Source of the DNA: Eikenella corrodens
GTDB lineage: Bacteria; Pseudomonadota; Gammaproteobacteria; Burkholderiales; Neisseriaceae
Length of the DNA: 64,000 bases
Direction: 5' to 3'
Assembly (NCBI RefSeq): GCF_003990355.1
Contig: NZ_CP034670.1
Coordinates: 1,674,001-1,738,000 of the forward strand
This document shows positions 1 to 8,063 of the stretch, in pieces (the first letter of the stretch is position 1; every line of letters begins with the position of its first letter). The notes beneath the pieces were generated by a model. It was not told where the DNA came from, ran no database searches, and saw only the letters and a program-made list of their open reading frames with translations. A program made the position numbers and the translations under genes.

Positions 1-657
1 CGTGCTGCCACAGTATTGCGTGATCAGCATGCCCAACTCTTCCTGTGCGGCACGTAGCTCGTCGTCTCCCACTTCGGCTAATGCTTCAATCACAAACACG
101 CAGTGGGTTGTATCTGGGCTAATGGCGGTGCGTGCCACTTCACGCCAATTCCAGCGTCGGCAAATGGCGCCGGCGTTGTCTTTATAGAAAATCTCGCCCT
201 CTGCTGGTGCCTGTGCCTCATCTTTGCCCAACACAACCACCGGCACTTCATCCGCACCGGCGTAGGTTAGCTGCAGATTACCCTGCATGGCATCCAAATC
301 TTCCCCGCCCACCGGCACGGTGTATTTGAGCGAAATATAGTTATAAATATCTACCAACGGGCTGATGCTGCCCAAGCCTTTTCCTTTAGAAACGCGCTTA
401 TATAGCGCTTCTACTGAGCTAGGATATTCTTTGGCTTTCACGCCGAATTGTCGGTATGCCTCGCGCCAGGCAGCAATTTTTGGCAACTGTGCCACAGGCT
501 GTCCTCCGCAATTTTCTGCTACATTGTTTGCCGCCTGTTGCAATTGCGGCAGGAAAGCAGCCGCATCTGTCTTATTGTTTACCCCGCATGCCACACTAAT
601 GCCGACGTGCAAGCCGGGAAATTGGGTAAACAATTGTTTATCTGCTATAAATTTCAT
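1..657 (-). CDS. B3/B4 tRNA-binding domain protein (3' end outside window)
   Basis: The frame is open from an ATG at 657 to the left edge, giving 219 residues with no stop, so the C-terminus is missing. The start is preceded by GGAAAA. The protein begins MKFIADKQLF and contains the segment WREAYRQFGVKAKEYPSS, then SLVDIYN-like and GAICRRWNWRE segments. These are typical of the B3/B4 domain shared with the PheT subunit of phenylalanyl-tRNA synthetase and of stand-alone proteins of about 220-230 residues (COG3382). Such free-standing proteins are thought to act in editing or binding of aminoacyl-tRNA, but the role is poorly known. It is transcribed away from scpA. Confidence 0.75.
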   Translation of the reverse strand, partial: MKFIADKQLFTQFPGLHVGISVACGVNNKTDAAAFLPQLQQAANNVAENCGGQPVAQLPKIAAWREAYRQFGVKAKEYPSSVEALYKRVSKGKGLGSISPLVDIYNYISLKYTVPVGGEDLDAMQGNLQLTYAGADEVPVVVLGKDEAQAPAEGEIFYKDNAGAICRRWNWREVARTAISPDTTHCVFVIEALAEVGDDELRAAQEELGMLITQYCGST

Positions 658-784
658 CTTAATTTTCCTATTCACTCAATCTTGGCTGAGAGTAGGCAGA
701 TTATACGAATAGCAGATTGGTAAGCCAATACGGCAAAGGCGATATAATCCCTGCTTTCCACGCCCGCCAAAGGCTACCTGAAAC

Positions 785-1642
785 ATGCCCGCTTCCCCGC
801 CCGATACGCCGAGCAGCCCCGGCATCGCCACGTTGTTCGGCCAGCCGGTTACCGACCTGCCCGCCGACCTCTTTATCCCGCCCGATGCGTTGCAGGTGGT
901 GCTGCACAGTTTTGAAGGCCCGCTCGATTTGCTGCTTTATCTTATCCGCAAGCAAAACATCGACGTGCTGGATATCCCCATGCTCAAAATTACCGAGCAA
1001 TATCTGGCCTATATCGCGCAAATGGACGAGCAAAACCTGGATTTGGCCGCGGAATACCTGCTGATGGCGGCGGTGTTGATTGAAATCAAATCACGCCTGC
1101 TTCTGCCTGTGCCGCCCGCTGCCGAAGACGAAGAGATTGCCGACCCGCGTGCCGAACTGGTGCGCCGCCTCTTGGCCTACGAGCAAATGAAGCTCGCCAC
1201 CGTAGGGTTGGATGCACTGCCCCGCGCCGGCCGCGATTTTGCCTGGGCGTATCTGCCGCTGGAAATCGCCACCGCCTCCAAGCTGCCGGAAGTGCGGCTG
1301 GCCGACCTCACCCAAGCCTGGCTCGCCATCCTCTCCCGCGCCGGCCAACGCCGCAGCCATACGGTGGTGCAGGAAAACGAAGCCCTTTCCGTGCGCGCCA
1401 CCATGAGCCGCATCCTGCGCCGCCTGCAAGACGGCGGCTGCCGCTTCAGCCGACTGTTTGAGCCGGAGAGCGGCGTGGCGCAGGTGGTGGTGTGCTTTAT
1501 CGCCCTGTTGGAGCTGGTGAAAGAAGGGCTGGTACGCCTCACCCAGGAAGACGGCGCGTTCGGCGATATTTTGGTGCGCCTGCCCGGTGAGACAGATGAA
1601 ACCGCTGTGCTGCAAAGCGAAGGTGATGATGCAAACCAATAG
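785..1642 (+). CDS. scpA: Segregation and condensation protein A (ScpA)
   Basis: 285-residue kleisin subunit that bridges the SMC heads with ScpB to form the condensin-like complex for chromosome segregation. The N-terminal kleisin signature FEGPLDLLLYLIRKQ lies at about residues 43-57, followed by the helical AAEYLLMAAVLIEIKSR segment. The C-terminal winged-helix region ends near residue 270. The ATG directly follows an uptake sequence (GGCTACCTGAAAC), so there is no clear Shine-Dalgarno. No scpB is adjacent. Length fits the family (240-290 residues). Confidence 0.93.
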   Translation: MPASPPDTPSSPGIATLFGQPVTDLPADLFIPPDALQVVLHSFEGPLDLLLYLIRKQNIDVLDIPMLKITEQYLAYIAQMDEQNLDLAAEYLLMAAVLIEIKSRLLLPVPPAAEDEEIADPRAELVRRLLAYEQMKLATVGLDALPRAGRDFAWAYLPLEIATASKLPEVRLADLTQAWLAILSRAGQRRSHTVVQENEALSVRATMSRILRRLQDGGCRFSRLFEPESGVAQVVVCFIALLELVKEGLVRLTQEDGAFGDILVRLPGETDETAVLQSEGDDANQ

Positions 1643-1772
1643 CAAGGCAGGCTGCACATACAGCGATATGGTTTTCAGCCGGCCTTGACAAGGCCTCCTG
1701 CCAGCCAAACAATAACACCACGCCGCCTCCTAAAGGCTACCTGAAAATAGATTGCTCCAAACCGAAACCGCC

Positions 1773-2243
1773 ATGCCCGTAAATTCCGCCCTCTACCGCA
1801 TCCTCAGCCAGCATTATCTCGACCTTCCCCACTCCCGCGCCATCGGCCTGCGCTACGAAGGCATCTATGGCCGCCGCCCCGTGCTCAGTTTCGATTGGCA
1901 GCCCCACCTCGTCGGCCGCCACGACACCCAAACCATCCACGGCGGTACCATCACCACCCTAGTCGATATGGTTTCCGCCTGCGCCGTAACCGCCCAGCTG
2001 CCCGACGCCGAAATCCTCGCCACCCTCGACATGCGCATCGACTATATGCACCCCGCCACCCCCGGCCGCCGCATCTACGGCCGCGCCGAATGCTACTGCC
2101 TGGCCGGACAGGTGGCCTTCGTGCGCAGCAGCTGCTACCAAGAAGACCCGGCCGACCCCTTCGCCCTGGGCATGGCCACCTTCATGCGCACCCCGCTCAC
2201 CCCCGAAGAACAAGCCAAACTACAAGAGATGTTGCAAGCATGA
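1773..2243 (+). CDS. PaaI-family hotdog thioesterase (first of pair)
   Basis: 156-residue hotdog-fold protein. The helix motif HGGTITTLVDMVSACAV starts at about residue 56, and HGG is the signature of PaaI/YbgC-type acyl-CoA thioesterases. An earlier TTG at 1752 is in frame, but the ATG at 1773 (MPVNSALYR) fits homologous starts better. The stop overlaps the start of the next gene as ATGA, so the two are probably translationally coupled. The two proteins are paralogous in layout (HGG at the same residue number) and may form a heteromeric or duplicated hotdog enzyme. The substrate cannot be read from the sequence. Confidence 0.8.
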   Translation: MPVNSALYRILSQHYLDLPHSRAIGLRYEGIYGRRPVLSFDWQPHLVGRHDTQTIHGGTITTLVDMVSACAVTAQLPDAEILATLDMRIDYMHPATPGRRIYGRAECYCLAGQVAFVRSSCYQEDPADPFALGMATFMRTPLTPEEQAKLQEMLQA

Positions 2244-2668
2244 GCACCCCCTTCACCCTCTCCCCCGAGCGCACCGCCGAAGCCGCCGGGCTCATCCCCT
2301 ACAGCGGCTTCATCGGCCTGCAATGCGGCGAATCCGGCGGCCACCCCCTGTTTGCCCTGCCCTACAAACGCGAAAACATCGGCAACGTCTTCCTACCCGC
2401 CCTGCACGGCGGCATGCTCGGCGGCTTCATTGAAAGCTGCGCCGTGCTCTTTCTCTACCGCCAAGCCGGGCTCACCGAGCTGCCCAAAATGATCGATTTC
2501 TCGCTCGACTACCTGCGCAGCGGCAAGCCGGAAACCACCTACGCCCGCTGCGCCCTCACCCGCCAAGGCAGCCGCATCGCCAACGTGGTCGTGGAAGCCT
2601 GGCAGTCCGACCCGGCCAAACCCATCGTCGTCGCCCGCTGCCATTTCCAAATGCCCGCCGCCCAATAG
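2240..2668 (+). CDS. PaaI-family hotdog thioesterase (second of pair)
   Basis: 142-residue hotdog-fold protein starting MSTPFTLSPERTAEAAG, with the motif LHGGMLGGFIESCAV at about residues 55-69. The ATG overlaps the upstream TGA, an arrangement for translational reinitiation. A strong DUS-pair hairpin with a T tract follows 22 bases after the stop, so the operon probably ends here. The protein is likely an acyl-CoA thioesterase, but the substrate is unknown. Confidence 0.8.
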   Translation: MSTPFTLSPERTAEAAGLIPYSGFIGLQCGESGGHPLFALPYKRENIGNVFLPALHGGMLGGFIESCAVLFLYRQAGLTELPKMIDFSLDYLRSGKPETTYARCALTRQGSRIANVVVEAWQSDPAKPIVVARCHFQMPAAQ

Positions 2669-2690
2669 CTTCCAATGCCGCGTGCGCAAA

Positions 2691-2735
2691 ATTTCAGGTA
2701 GCCTGTTAACGGAAAACAGGCTACCTGAAATTTTT
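2691..2735 (+). terminator. Inverted DUS pair, terminator of thioesterase genes
   Basis: Perfect 17-bp arms (2691-2707 and 2715-2731) formed by AG-eikDUS in opposite orientation around a 7-base loop, followed by TTTTT. This is a typical neisserial uptake-sequence terminator. Confidence 0.75.
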
Positions 2736-2791
2736 ATAATGAATGGAAAAGGATACTACGGCGTTGGCTCGCCTTGCTGTACTGTCGGTAC

Positions 2792-2882
2792 TATAGTGGA
2801 TTAAATTTAAATCAGGACAAGGCGGTGAGCCGCAGACAGTACAAATAGAGTCAACGCTGTACTGGTTTAAATTTAATTCACT
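2792..2882. repeat. Correia-like element (copy 1), interrupted by IS5-type element
   Basis: It begins TATAGTGGATTAAATTTAAA, reads into CAGGACAAGGCGG..GAGCCGCAGACAGTAC, and ends ..GTACTGGTTTAAATTTAATTCACT. The last bases (ACTATA, to 3743) lie on the far side of the insertion sequence. The terminal inverted repeats match the Correia/NEMIS ends known from Neisseria. Fragments of further copies flank it (about 2748-2790 and 3745-3766). Confidence 0.75.
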
Positions 2883-2901
2883 AGACCTCTTGCGAAAATA
2901 T

Positions 2902-3459
2902 TCATCCCATCGCATTAACCAGTCCTGCAATCAGATTTGCCCTTAACCCGAACCGTTTCCGCCTGTTGCGGTAAGGCAGCGACAATATTTTGAATATCTT
3001 CAGTTTCCTGTTGATGTGCTCGATGACGGTTCTGAGTTTGCCTAACCGCCTGTTCGCCTCTTTATCCTGTTTGTCCGGCGGATGACGTTTGGATTTCTTT
3101 TTCGGGGTCTGTAATCCGGTTTTGGCCAATCCTTGATAACCCTTATCCGCAATGACTATTTTGTAGGGATAAAGCTCTGCAAGGTGCCTCTTGGCTAAAC
3201 GCATGTCATGCCGGGCACCCATCCCCGTCCGGATGCTGATGATTTTTTCCGTTTCCCTGCCGTATATGACCCGGATTTTAACCGTGTGCCGCCTTTTCTT
3301 GCCGCTGTAATACTGCCGCTGTTTTTTTGGGACGTTCAATCGGGCTTTCGGTAACGTCAATGATGACCGTTTGGTCGCCCGGATTCTTGTGCTTTGGCAG
3401 GGAGAAGCGTTTGCAACGGATGAGGGCGTCCTCGGTTTTACGGATGGTGCGGCAGACAT
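2902..3459 (-). CDS. IS5-family transposase, frame B
   Basis: The useful part begins at the A7 junction (about 3320), with PKKQRQYYSGKKRRHTVK and then the second catalytic Asp in IVIADKGYQGL and the basic C-terminal VIEHINRKLKIFK region. The first 40 or so residues of the listed frame overlap frame A and are probably not translated alone. The two frames together give an intact DDE transposase of about 265 residues, so the element may be active if frameshifting is efficient. Confidence 0.8.
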   Translation of the reverse strand: MSAAPSVKPRTPSSVANASPCQSTRIRATKRSSLTLPKARLNVPKKQRQYYSGKKRRHTVKIRVIYGRETEKIISIRTGMGARHDMRLAKRHLAELYPYKIVIADKGYQGLAKTGLQTPKKKSKRHPPDKQDKEANRRLGKLRTVIEHINRKLKIFKILSLPYRNRRKRFGLRANLIAGLVNAMG

Positions 3460-3697
3460 TGCTTTCGGAAAGGCCGTAGATGGCGGCCAATTCGAGTTGG
3501 GTATGGTAATGGCACAGATAGCTTAGGGTAAGCAGCAGTTGGTCTGCCAAACCGAGCGTATGCGGCCTGCCTGACTTGACCTTCCGGCTTTCTGCTTCTG
3601 TGGTGACTTGCAGCATTTCGTGAAAAAGGACGGGCGTTACACCTGTGAGCCGTTTGAATTCGCTATCGCTTCTTTGGATGAGGTTTTCGTATTTCAT
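3278..3697 (-). CDS. IS5-family transposase, frame A
   Basis: 139 residues beginning MKYENLIQRSDSEFKRLTGV. It carries the N-terminal helix-turn-helix region (LAAIYGLSESNVCRTIRK) and the first catalytic Asp in VIIDVTESPIERPKK. Family members continue after ERPKK with QRQYYSGKKRRHT, which here lies in the next frame. At the junction the mRNA reads CCC AAA AAA ACA (A7 run, complement of 3322-3328). A +1 shift (or slippage) would fuse it to frame B. Confidence 0.85.
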   Translation of the reverse strand: MKYENLIQRSDSEFKRLTGVTPVLFHEMLQVTTEAESRKVKSGRPHTLGLADQLLLTLSYLCHYHTQLELAAIYGLSESNVCRTIRKTEDALIRCKRFSLPKHKNPGDQTVIIDVTESPIERPKKTAAVLQRQEKAAHG

Positions 3698-3809
3698 TTG
3701 GGAATTGTAAATCTTCAGGATACTTTCGCAAGAGGTCTACTATATCTGCGGCTCGCCGCCTTGTCTCATCCTTATTTTCATCTGCTCTATCGGGATGACG
3801 CACCAACCT

Positions 3810-4607
3810 CTAATCCACATACTCTCCCTCATCCTTATTCAAAAACGCATACGGCACGCCAATCAGCAACCCGCCGCCAATCCAATTCGCCACAAAAGCC
3901 ACGCTGCAATGGCGCAGGATATTCAGCGCTTCAAAATGCGACACGCTATCGGCAATCTGATTGAAGCCCACCAGCGCAAACGAAGCAAAGTTCGCCGCCA
4001 CGTGTTCGTTGGCCAAAAACACAAACATATACACCGCCGCAAACACCGCCGCAATCTTCGCCGCCTGTTCCTTCAGCAACAGATAAGCCACCACCGCCAC
4101 GTTCACAAACAGATTGGCAAAAATCCCCTCCGCCAGCACCAGGCCGTTTGGCCGCTCCAGCTTGTGCCCCACCATATTGGCCAAATAGCCATCCGCCGAA
4201 ACATGGGCAAACGCGCTGGTTTGATTGAACAGCCAAGCGGTAACAATCGAGCCGATCAAATTAAACGCCGTGCAATAGAGCAAAATAATCAGCGCCTTTT
4301 CCCATTTGATTTTTTTGAGGAAGGTGCCGGCCGTGAGATACATCATATTGGAAGTGGTGAGCTCCGAATTGAGAAACAGGATATACACCAGCCCCCACGA
4401 GAAGAAAAACGGAAAGGCAAAACGCCCCAGCGAAGGGTGCACCGTATTGAGCACATCCGCCGCAATCACGCCTGTGGCCGGGGTGAGCGTGAGCAGCATG
4501 CCGGCAATCAGCGAACGCAGTGCATACTTTGCCTTGCTGTGCTCAAACAGCCACGCTTTCTTGTGGCAGGCCTGCTCGATTTTTTCCACAAATACGGATT
4601 GCGCCAT
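3810..4607 (-). CDS. Formate/nitrite transporter family protein
   Basis: About 265 residues of the FNT family (FocA/NirC), a pentameric inner-membrane channel for formate, nitrite or related small monovalent anions. Around six hydrophobic segments are visible, with family-typical parts LLTLTPATGV, SELTTSNMMYLTAG and ANEHVAANFASF. I chose the ATG at 4607 because AAAGGGAACC sits just upstream. An in-frame TTG at 4625 would add six residues. It ends close to the IS/Correia cluster. Whether it carries formate or nitrite cannot be decided from sequence. Confidence 0.82.
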   Translation of the reverse strand: MAQSVFVEKIEQACHKKAWLFEHSKAKYALRSLIAGMLLTLTPATGVIAADVLNTVHPSLGRFAFPFFFSWGLVYILFLNSELTTSNMMYLTAGTFLKKIKWEKALIILLYCTAFNLIGSIVTAWLFNQTSAFAHVSADGYLANMVGHKLERPNGLVLAEGIFANLFVNVAVVAYLLLKEQAAKIAAVFAAVYMFVFLANEHVAANFASFALVGFNQIADSVSHFEALNILRHCSVAFVANWIGGGLLIGVPYAFLNKDEGEYVD

Positions 4608-4852
4608 ATCGGTTCCCTTTTTCAAATTGGATTACTGTCAAATGATGATTTGTATGTTTCAGGCAGCCCTGGCTAACGCCGGCAAAGGCTACCTGAAAAT
4701 TTCCCTTGCACCGTGTCGGCACAGCCATACCGGCTTATCGTGCTGCTGCAGTGTAGCCTATCCGTTTCAGCTGCCTCAGGCAAGTATGGCAGGCTACCTG
4801 AAAGGCTTGGCTTCCACACAGTTCAAACGAAGCGGCAACGCCCCACAGGCAC

Positions 4853-5296
4853 CTATTCAAACATTTCCTGCCATTTCACCAACTGTTCGGCAAACGGCCA
4901 TTCCACGCTGTCGAGCAGGTTTTTGGTAATCAGCCCAAGCTCGGTATCGCCTTCGATTTGCAATTTGCGGTTGAAAAACAGGGTGTCCGGGTCTTCTTCG
5001 CGCAGCATCATGCGCAGGAAATCCACGCCGTTGGCGGCTAGCCGGAGGTCGGGTTCACCTTCGAAGCGGCGGTCGAGGAAGCGTTCGCTATCGGCGGTAA
5101 AGCGCACAGTGATGCCTGCGTCGAGTACGTCGATTTCGAAGGTGCGGCCATCAAACAGGCTCATGTCGGCAGGCAAGAGGCCGCGTTTGAGCATGAGGTT
5201 GAGGGTTTTAACCAGCGCGAAACGCGGCGGCAGGGCGGGCAGGCGGCGGCCGATTTGGGCGCACCATTGCGGCAGGGTGATGTCGGGCAGGGGCAT
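4853..5296 (-). CDS. ubiT: UbiT, SCP2-type accessory factor of O2-independent ubiquinone synthesis
   Basis: 147 residues with an SCP2 sterol-carrier lipid-binding domain (segments FEIDVLDAGITVRFTADSER, LRLAANGVDFLRMMLREEDP and KLQIEGDTELG). In E. coli UbiT (YhbT) binds quinone intermediates for the anaerobic pathway carried by UbiU-UbiV. It lies 11 bases downstream of ubiV on the same strand. This fixed context raises confidence in the identity. The start MPLPDITLPQW follows AAAGGAAACAAA. Confidence 0.88.
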   Translation of the reverse strand: MPLPDITLPQWCAQIGRRLPALPPRFALVKTLNLMLKRGLLPADMSLFDGRTFEIDVLDAGITVRFTADSERFLDRRFEGEPDLRLAANGVDFLRMMLREEDPDTLFFNRKLQIEGDTELGLITKNLLDSVEWPFAEQLVKWQEMFE

Positions 5297-5307
5297 TTTG
5301 TTTCCTT

Positions 5308-6228
5308 TCAGGCGGCGTTGGTGCCGTAGGCTTTGCGGTGGGCTTCCACGGCTTCGATGCCGGGTTTGCCCAGCCAATAGCCGTCCACGGGCGTGCCGGT
5401 GGACAGGCGGGCGAGTTCGGGCAGGGCTTCGTCTAGGGTGGTTTGGCCGTCGAGCACGGCGCGGTGCAGTTCGATGATGCGCGGCATGTCGGTGAGCTGG
5501 GGCGAGAGGCGCAGGATGTTGACGCCGATGGCGGCCATGTCGGCGTGGTGCGGCAGCAGGCATTGGCTGCCGTAGGACATGGTTTGGATGCCGTTGATGG
5601 TGAGGAACGGCTGGCCTTCGCGGGTGTTCATGGTGAGGCCGTGTTCGTGATCGAGGCAGCGGAATTCGCAGCTGTCTTTGTTTAGGTTGTAGTGCCGCGC
5701 GGTGAAGCAGCGGGACGAATAGGCCAAGGGGATTTTGCCCCAGGCGAAGATTTCGGTTTCGAGGCCGTCTGAAAGGCGGGTGATGTCGGCTACTTTGTCG
5801 CGGGCGAGTTCGGCGGGGGCGACCCAGCGGTATGCACCGAGGCTTTGGAAGAGTTGCAGGGTGGCTTCGTTGTAGATGTTGAGGCTGGCTCCGGCCACGA
5901 AGGGGATGCCGTGTTCGCGGGCGAGTTTGACCGCGCCCATGTCGTTGGCTTCGATTTTGAATTGGGTTTGGCCGGTGATTTTGCGCAGGCGTTTGAGGTC
6001 GGATTCGCTTTCGAGCAGCACTTGGGAAGACAGGATGATTTCCTTGCCGCTGTCGGCGAGGTCTTGGGCGAGGCCGAACCAGTCGGCAAAACGCATTTTC
6101 TGGCGGCGGGAGCAGACGGTTTCGCCCAGATAGATGGTGTCGAGCGGGCTGTCGAGCATTTGGACGTAGAATTCGAGCAGGGTTTCTTTCTGCCAGAAGA
6201 ATTGGATGGGGGCGAGGGAGAGTTTCAT
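5308..6228 (-). CDS. ubiV: UbiV, Fe-S U32-family hydroxylation subunit
   Basis: 306 residues, peptidase-U32-like fold. UbiU-UbiV carry out O2-independent ring hydroxylation in ubiquinone synthesis. Four cysteines that can hold a 4Fe-4S cluster are C39, C174, C187 and C191. The spacing of the last three matches E. coli UbiV (C180, C193, C197). The start ATGAAACTCTCC follows AAAGGAACACCC. It probably belongs to an operon with the two small genes upstream and ubiT downstream. Confidence 0.92.
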   Translation of the reverse strand: MKLSLAPIQFFWQKETLLEFYVQMLDSPLDTIYLGETVCSRRQKMRFADWFGLAQDLADSGKEIILSSQVLLESESDLKRLRKITGQTQFKIEANDMGAVKLAREHGIPFVAGASLNIYNEATLQLFQSLGAYRWVAPAELARDKVADITRLSDGLETEIFAWGKIPLAYSSRCFTARHYNLNKDSCEFRCLDHEHGLTMNTREGQPFLTINGIQTMSYGSQCLLPHHADMAAIGVNILRLSPQLTDMPRIIELHRAVLDGQTTLDEALPELARLSTGTPVDGYWLGKPGIEAVEAHRKAYGTNAA

Positions 6229-6270
6229 GGGTGTTCCTTTGTTTTTTTGTCTTTTCAGACGGCCTGGAGG

Positions 6271-6522
6271 CTACCTGAAAATCGTTTGGGCAAAGCGGGC
6301 AATGTTTTTCCGGTTTATGGCCTGCAATACAACGACGGCTTCGTTCTCTAAAAAATCGGCGGCGGAATCATCGGCATAGGTTTGATTGAGGCGGCACAAA
6401 TCGTAGAAGGTAAAAACAAACTCTTGTCCGTTGATATGCAATGGAAAATCCAACAGGCAACCTTTGCTCTCGGCTTCAAATTCAGCCAGGTCATCAAACC
6501 ATTCCGGGAAGGTGATGTGCAT
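6271..6522 (-). CDS. Small hypothetical protein, 83 residues
   Basis: I do not recognise this family. The protein MHITFPEWFDDLAEFEAE.. is acidic and soluble, with no signal peptide. GGAATCCT stands just before the ATG. It lies 11 bases after the stop of the next upstream gene and 42 bases before ubiV, so it is likely cotranscribed with ubiV-ubiT. Neisseria-dialect uptake sequences (TTCAGACGGCCT) lie just before its start region and just after its end, suggesting that it came with a Neisseria-derived segment. Confidence 0.6.
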   Translation of the reverse strand: MHITFPEWFDDLAEFEAESKGCLLDFPLHINGQEFVFTFYDLCRLNQTYADDSAADFLENEAVVVLQAINRKNIARFAQTIFR

Positions 6523-6533
6523 AGGATTCCTTT

Positions 6534-6866
6534 TCAGACGGCCTTATTGTGTTCGGTTTCGGCGGCGTAGATATATTGCATCAGCGTTTCGATAAAAGCG
6601 GCCAAATCGCGCTGCCACGAATGGCGGTTGGTTTTGGTGAAATACAGCGATATTTCAGGCTTTTCCATTAAGTAGCAGCCGAAGCTGGCATACAGCGGTA
6701 CGAGGCCGGTGTCGTGGGCGTTGTGGAAGGCAATGGTCAGCGGCAACGTGAAATAAGGGTGCGCAAGCGTCCATACGGCGGGGAAGGCAGGGGTATCTTC
6801 TTCGGCGGCCACGGTCAGGTCGTGTTTGTATAGGGCGTTGCGCAGGTCTTCGATGTGTTTTTTCAT
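6534..6866 (-). CDS. Small hypothetical protein, 110 residues
   Basis: Unrecognised. It begins MKKHIEDLRNALYKHDLTVA and is rich in aromatic residues (WTLAHPYFTLPLTIAFHNAH, YLMEKPEISLYF), with no evident membrane anchor. It could be a small alpha/beta protein of the YbjN or T3SS-chaperone-like kind, but that is a guess. It is the first gene of the probable four-gene run ending with ubiV-ubiT and is divergent from the alpha/beta hydrolase gene across a 93-base spacer. Confidence 0.6.
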   Translation of the reverse strand: MKKHIEDLRNALYKHDLTVAAEEDTPAFPAVWTLAHPYFTLPLTIAFHNAHDTGLVPLYASFGCYLMEKPEISLYFTKTNRHSWQRDLAAFIETLMQYIYAAETEHNKAV

Positions 6867-6959
6867 GCTCTTATTTTTCGCACTGTTTTTCAGGTAGCCC
6901 CTACCGCAAAACGGTGGGACAATGCTTTAACTTTAACGCTTTGTTTTTAGGAGCAAGCC

Positions 6960-7829
6960 ATGCAGCCCGACCGGATATTGTCTTACGCTTCAGACGACCT
7001 GACCGCCGCGCTGTACCGCGGCCGGTACGCGCCGCCTTCCGACCGCATCGTCATCATACTCGGCGGCAGCGACGGCAGTTACGCGCTCACGCAAACCTAT
7101 GCCGCCGTGTTTGCCGAAAACGGTCTGACTGCGCTGGCCGTGCCTTACTGGGGGCAGCCGCACCTGGCGCAGGGGCTGGCGCAAATTGCTGTGGAGACAG
7201 TGGAAACCGCCGTGCGGCGGGCGCAGGAAATGGGTTTTTGCCAAACCGGCGTGTGGGGTATTTCCATGGGTGCGCAACTCGCCCTGCTGGCTGCCTCCCT
7301 GATTCCCGACATCGGCCGCGTGGCTGCCGTCAGCCCGCTGGACGTGTGCGTGCAGGGTTTGCAAACCGCGCCGCGCAGGAAGCTGCTTGACTGTTCCGCC
7401 TTCACCTGGCGGGGGTACGACCTGCCATATTGCCCGCTCCACATGAACCGCCTGCGCGTATTGCGGGATTGCGTGAAAACCCGCAGCCTTTGCCTGCGCT
7501 CCTGCTACCGCGATGCGGTCGGTGCAGCGGAGGAAACACGCATCCGGGTGGAAAACATCCAAGGCGCGGTGCTGCTGCTTTCCGCCGAAGACGACACCAT
7601 GTGGCCTTCATACGAAGCCGCGCGGCGCATCGTCCGCCGCTTGGAAGACGGCGGCTTCCAGTATCCCGTCATCGAACGCGCCTACCACCGCGCGGGGCAT
7701 TACCTGTTTCCGGTGGAAAGCCGCTGGCACAAACTGTTTGCCAACGCCCGCCGTTACCCGCAGGACTACATGGCCGCCGCCCGCGACGCGCTGGCGCAGG
7801 CACTTGACTTCTTCCACGGCTGGCAATAG
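6960..7829 (+). CDS. Alpha/beta hydrolase, BAAT/acyl-CoA thioester hydrolase type
   Basis: 289 residues. The nucleophile elbow is GISMG (Ser102) at residues 100-104. The probable acid is Asp211 or Asp212 in LLLSAEDDTMWPS, and the probable His is His247 in YHRAGHYLF. This layout matches the C-terminal domain of BAAT/acyl-CoA thioester hydrolases. AGGAGCAAGCC precedes the ATG. The substrate is unknown. It ends before a Neisseria-dialect inverted uptake pair. Confidence 0.75.
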   Translation: MQPDRILSYASDDLTAALYRGRYAPPSDRIVIILGGSDGSYALTQTYAAVFAENGLTALAVPYWGQPHLAQGLAQIAVETVETAVRRAQEMGFCQTGVWGISMGAQLALLAASLIPDIGRVAAVSPLDVCVQGLQTAPRRKLLDCSAFTWRGYDLPYCPLHMNRLRVLRDCVKTRSLCLRSCYRDAVGAAEETRIRVENIQGAVLLLSAEDDTMWPSYEAARRIVRRLEDGGFQYPVIERAYHRAGHYLFPVESRWHKLFANARRYPQDYMAAARDALAQALDFFHGWQ

Positions 7830-7835
7830 GGCAAA

Positions 7836-7886
7836 GGCCGTCTGAAAGCCTTCAAAGCAGCCTGCACTTTTCAGACGGCCTTCGGG
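7836..7886 (+). terminator. Inverted Neisseria-dialect DUS pair after hydrolase gene
   Basis: AAAGGCCGTCTGAAA and its complement TTTCAGACGGCCTT lie about 20 bases apart just after the hydrolase stop. Both arms are the Neisseria (not Eikenella) uptake 12-mer, unlike most DUS of this window. Confidence 0.6.
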
Positions 7887-8063
7887 CTGCTTGAAATTTA
7901 TTCACGCCGCCAAACCCAATCAGCGTTCGATTTGGCCCGCATCCGCACCGAACCTTTGTCGGCGGAAGCGGTCATCGCACCGTAGCAGCCCGTAAGTCGG
8001 ATACTTGTATCCGACATTTATATTGATCGAAGTGCCGGATTCGAGAATCTGACCTAAGGCTGC

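Larger units (their letters stand above)
2883..3738 (-). mobile_element. IS5-family (IS427-like group) insertion sequence
   Basis: 856-bp element with terminal inverted repeats AGACCTCTTGCGAAA at both ends (2883-2897, and the complement at 3724-3738). It is flanked by a direct repeat ACT (2880-2882 and 3739-3741), the likely target duplication. It holds a single transposase split over two overlapping frames. The target is the end of a Correia-like repeat, which the insertion separates from its final ATA. Confidence 0.85.

Noticed and set aside
3745..3766. Separate repeat element beyond the IS
   Set aside because: Only a CTGCGGCTCGCCGCCTTGTC fragment of the Correia-like core remains, without termini, so it is mentioned only as a fragment.
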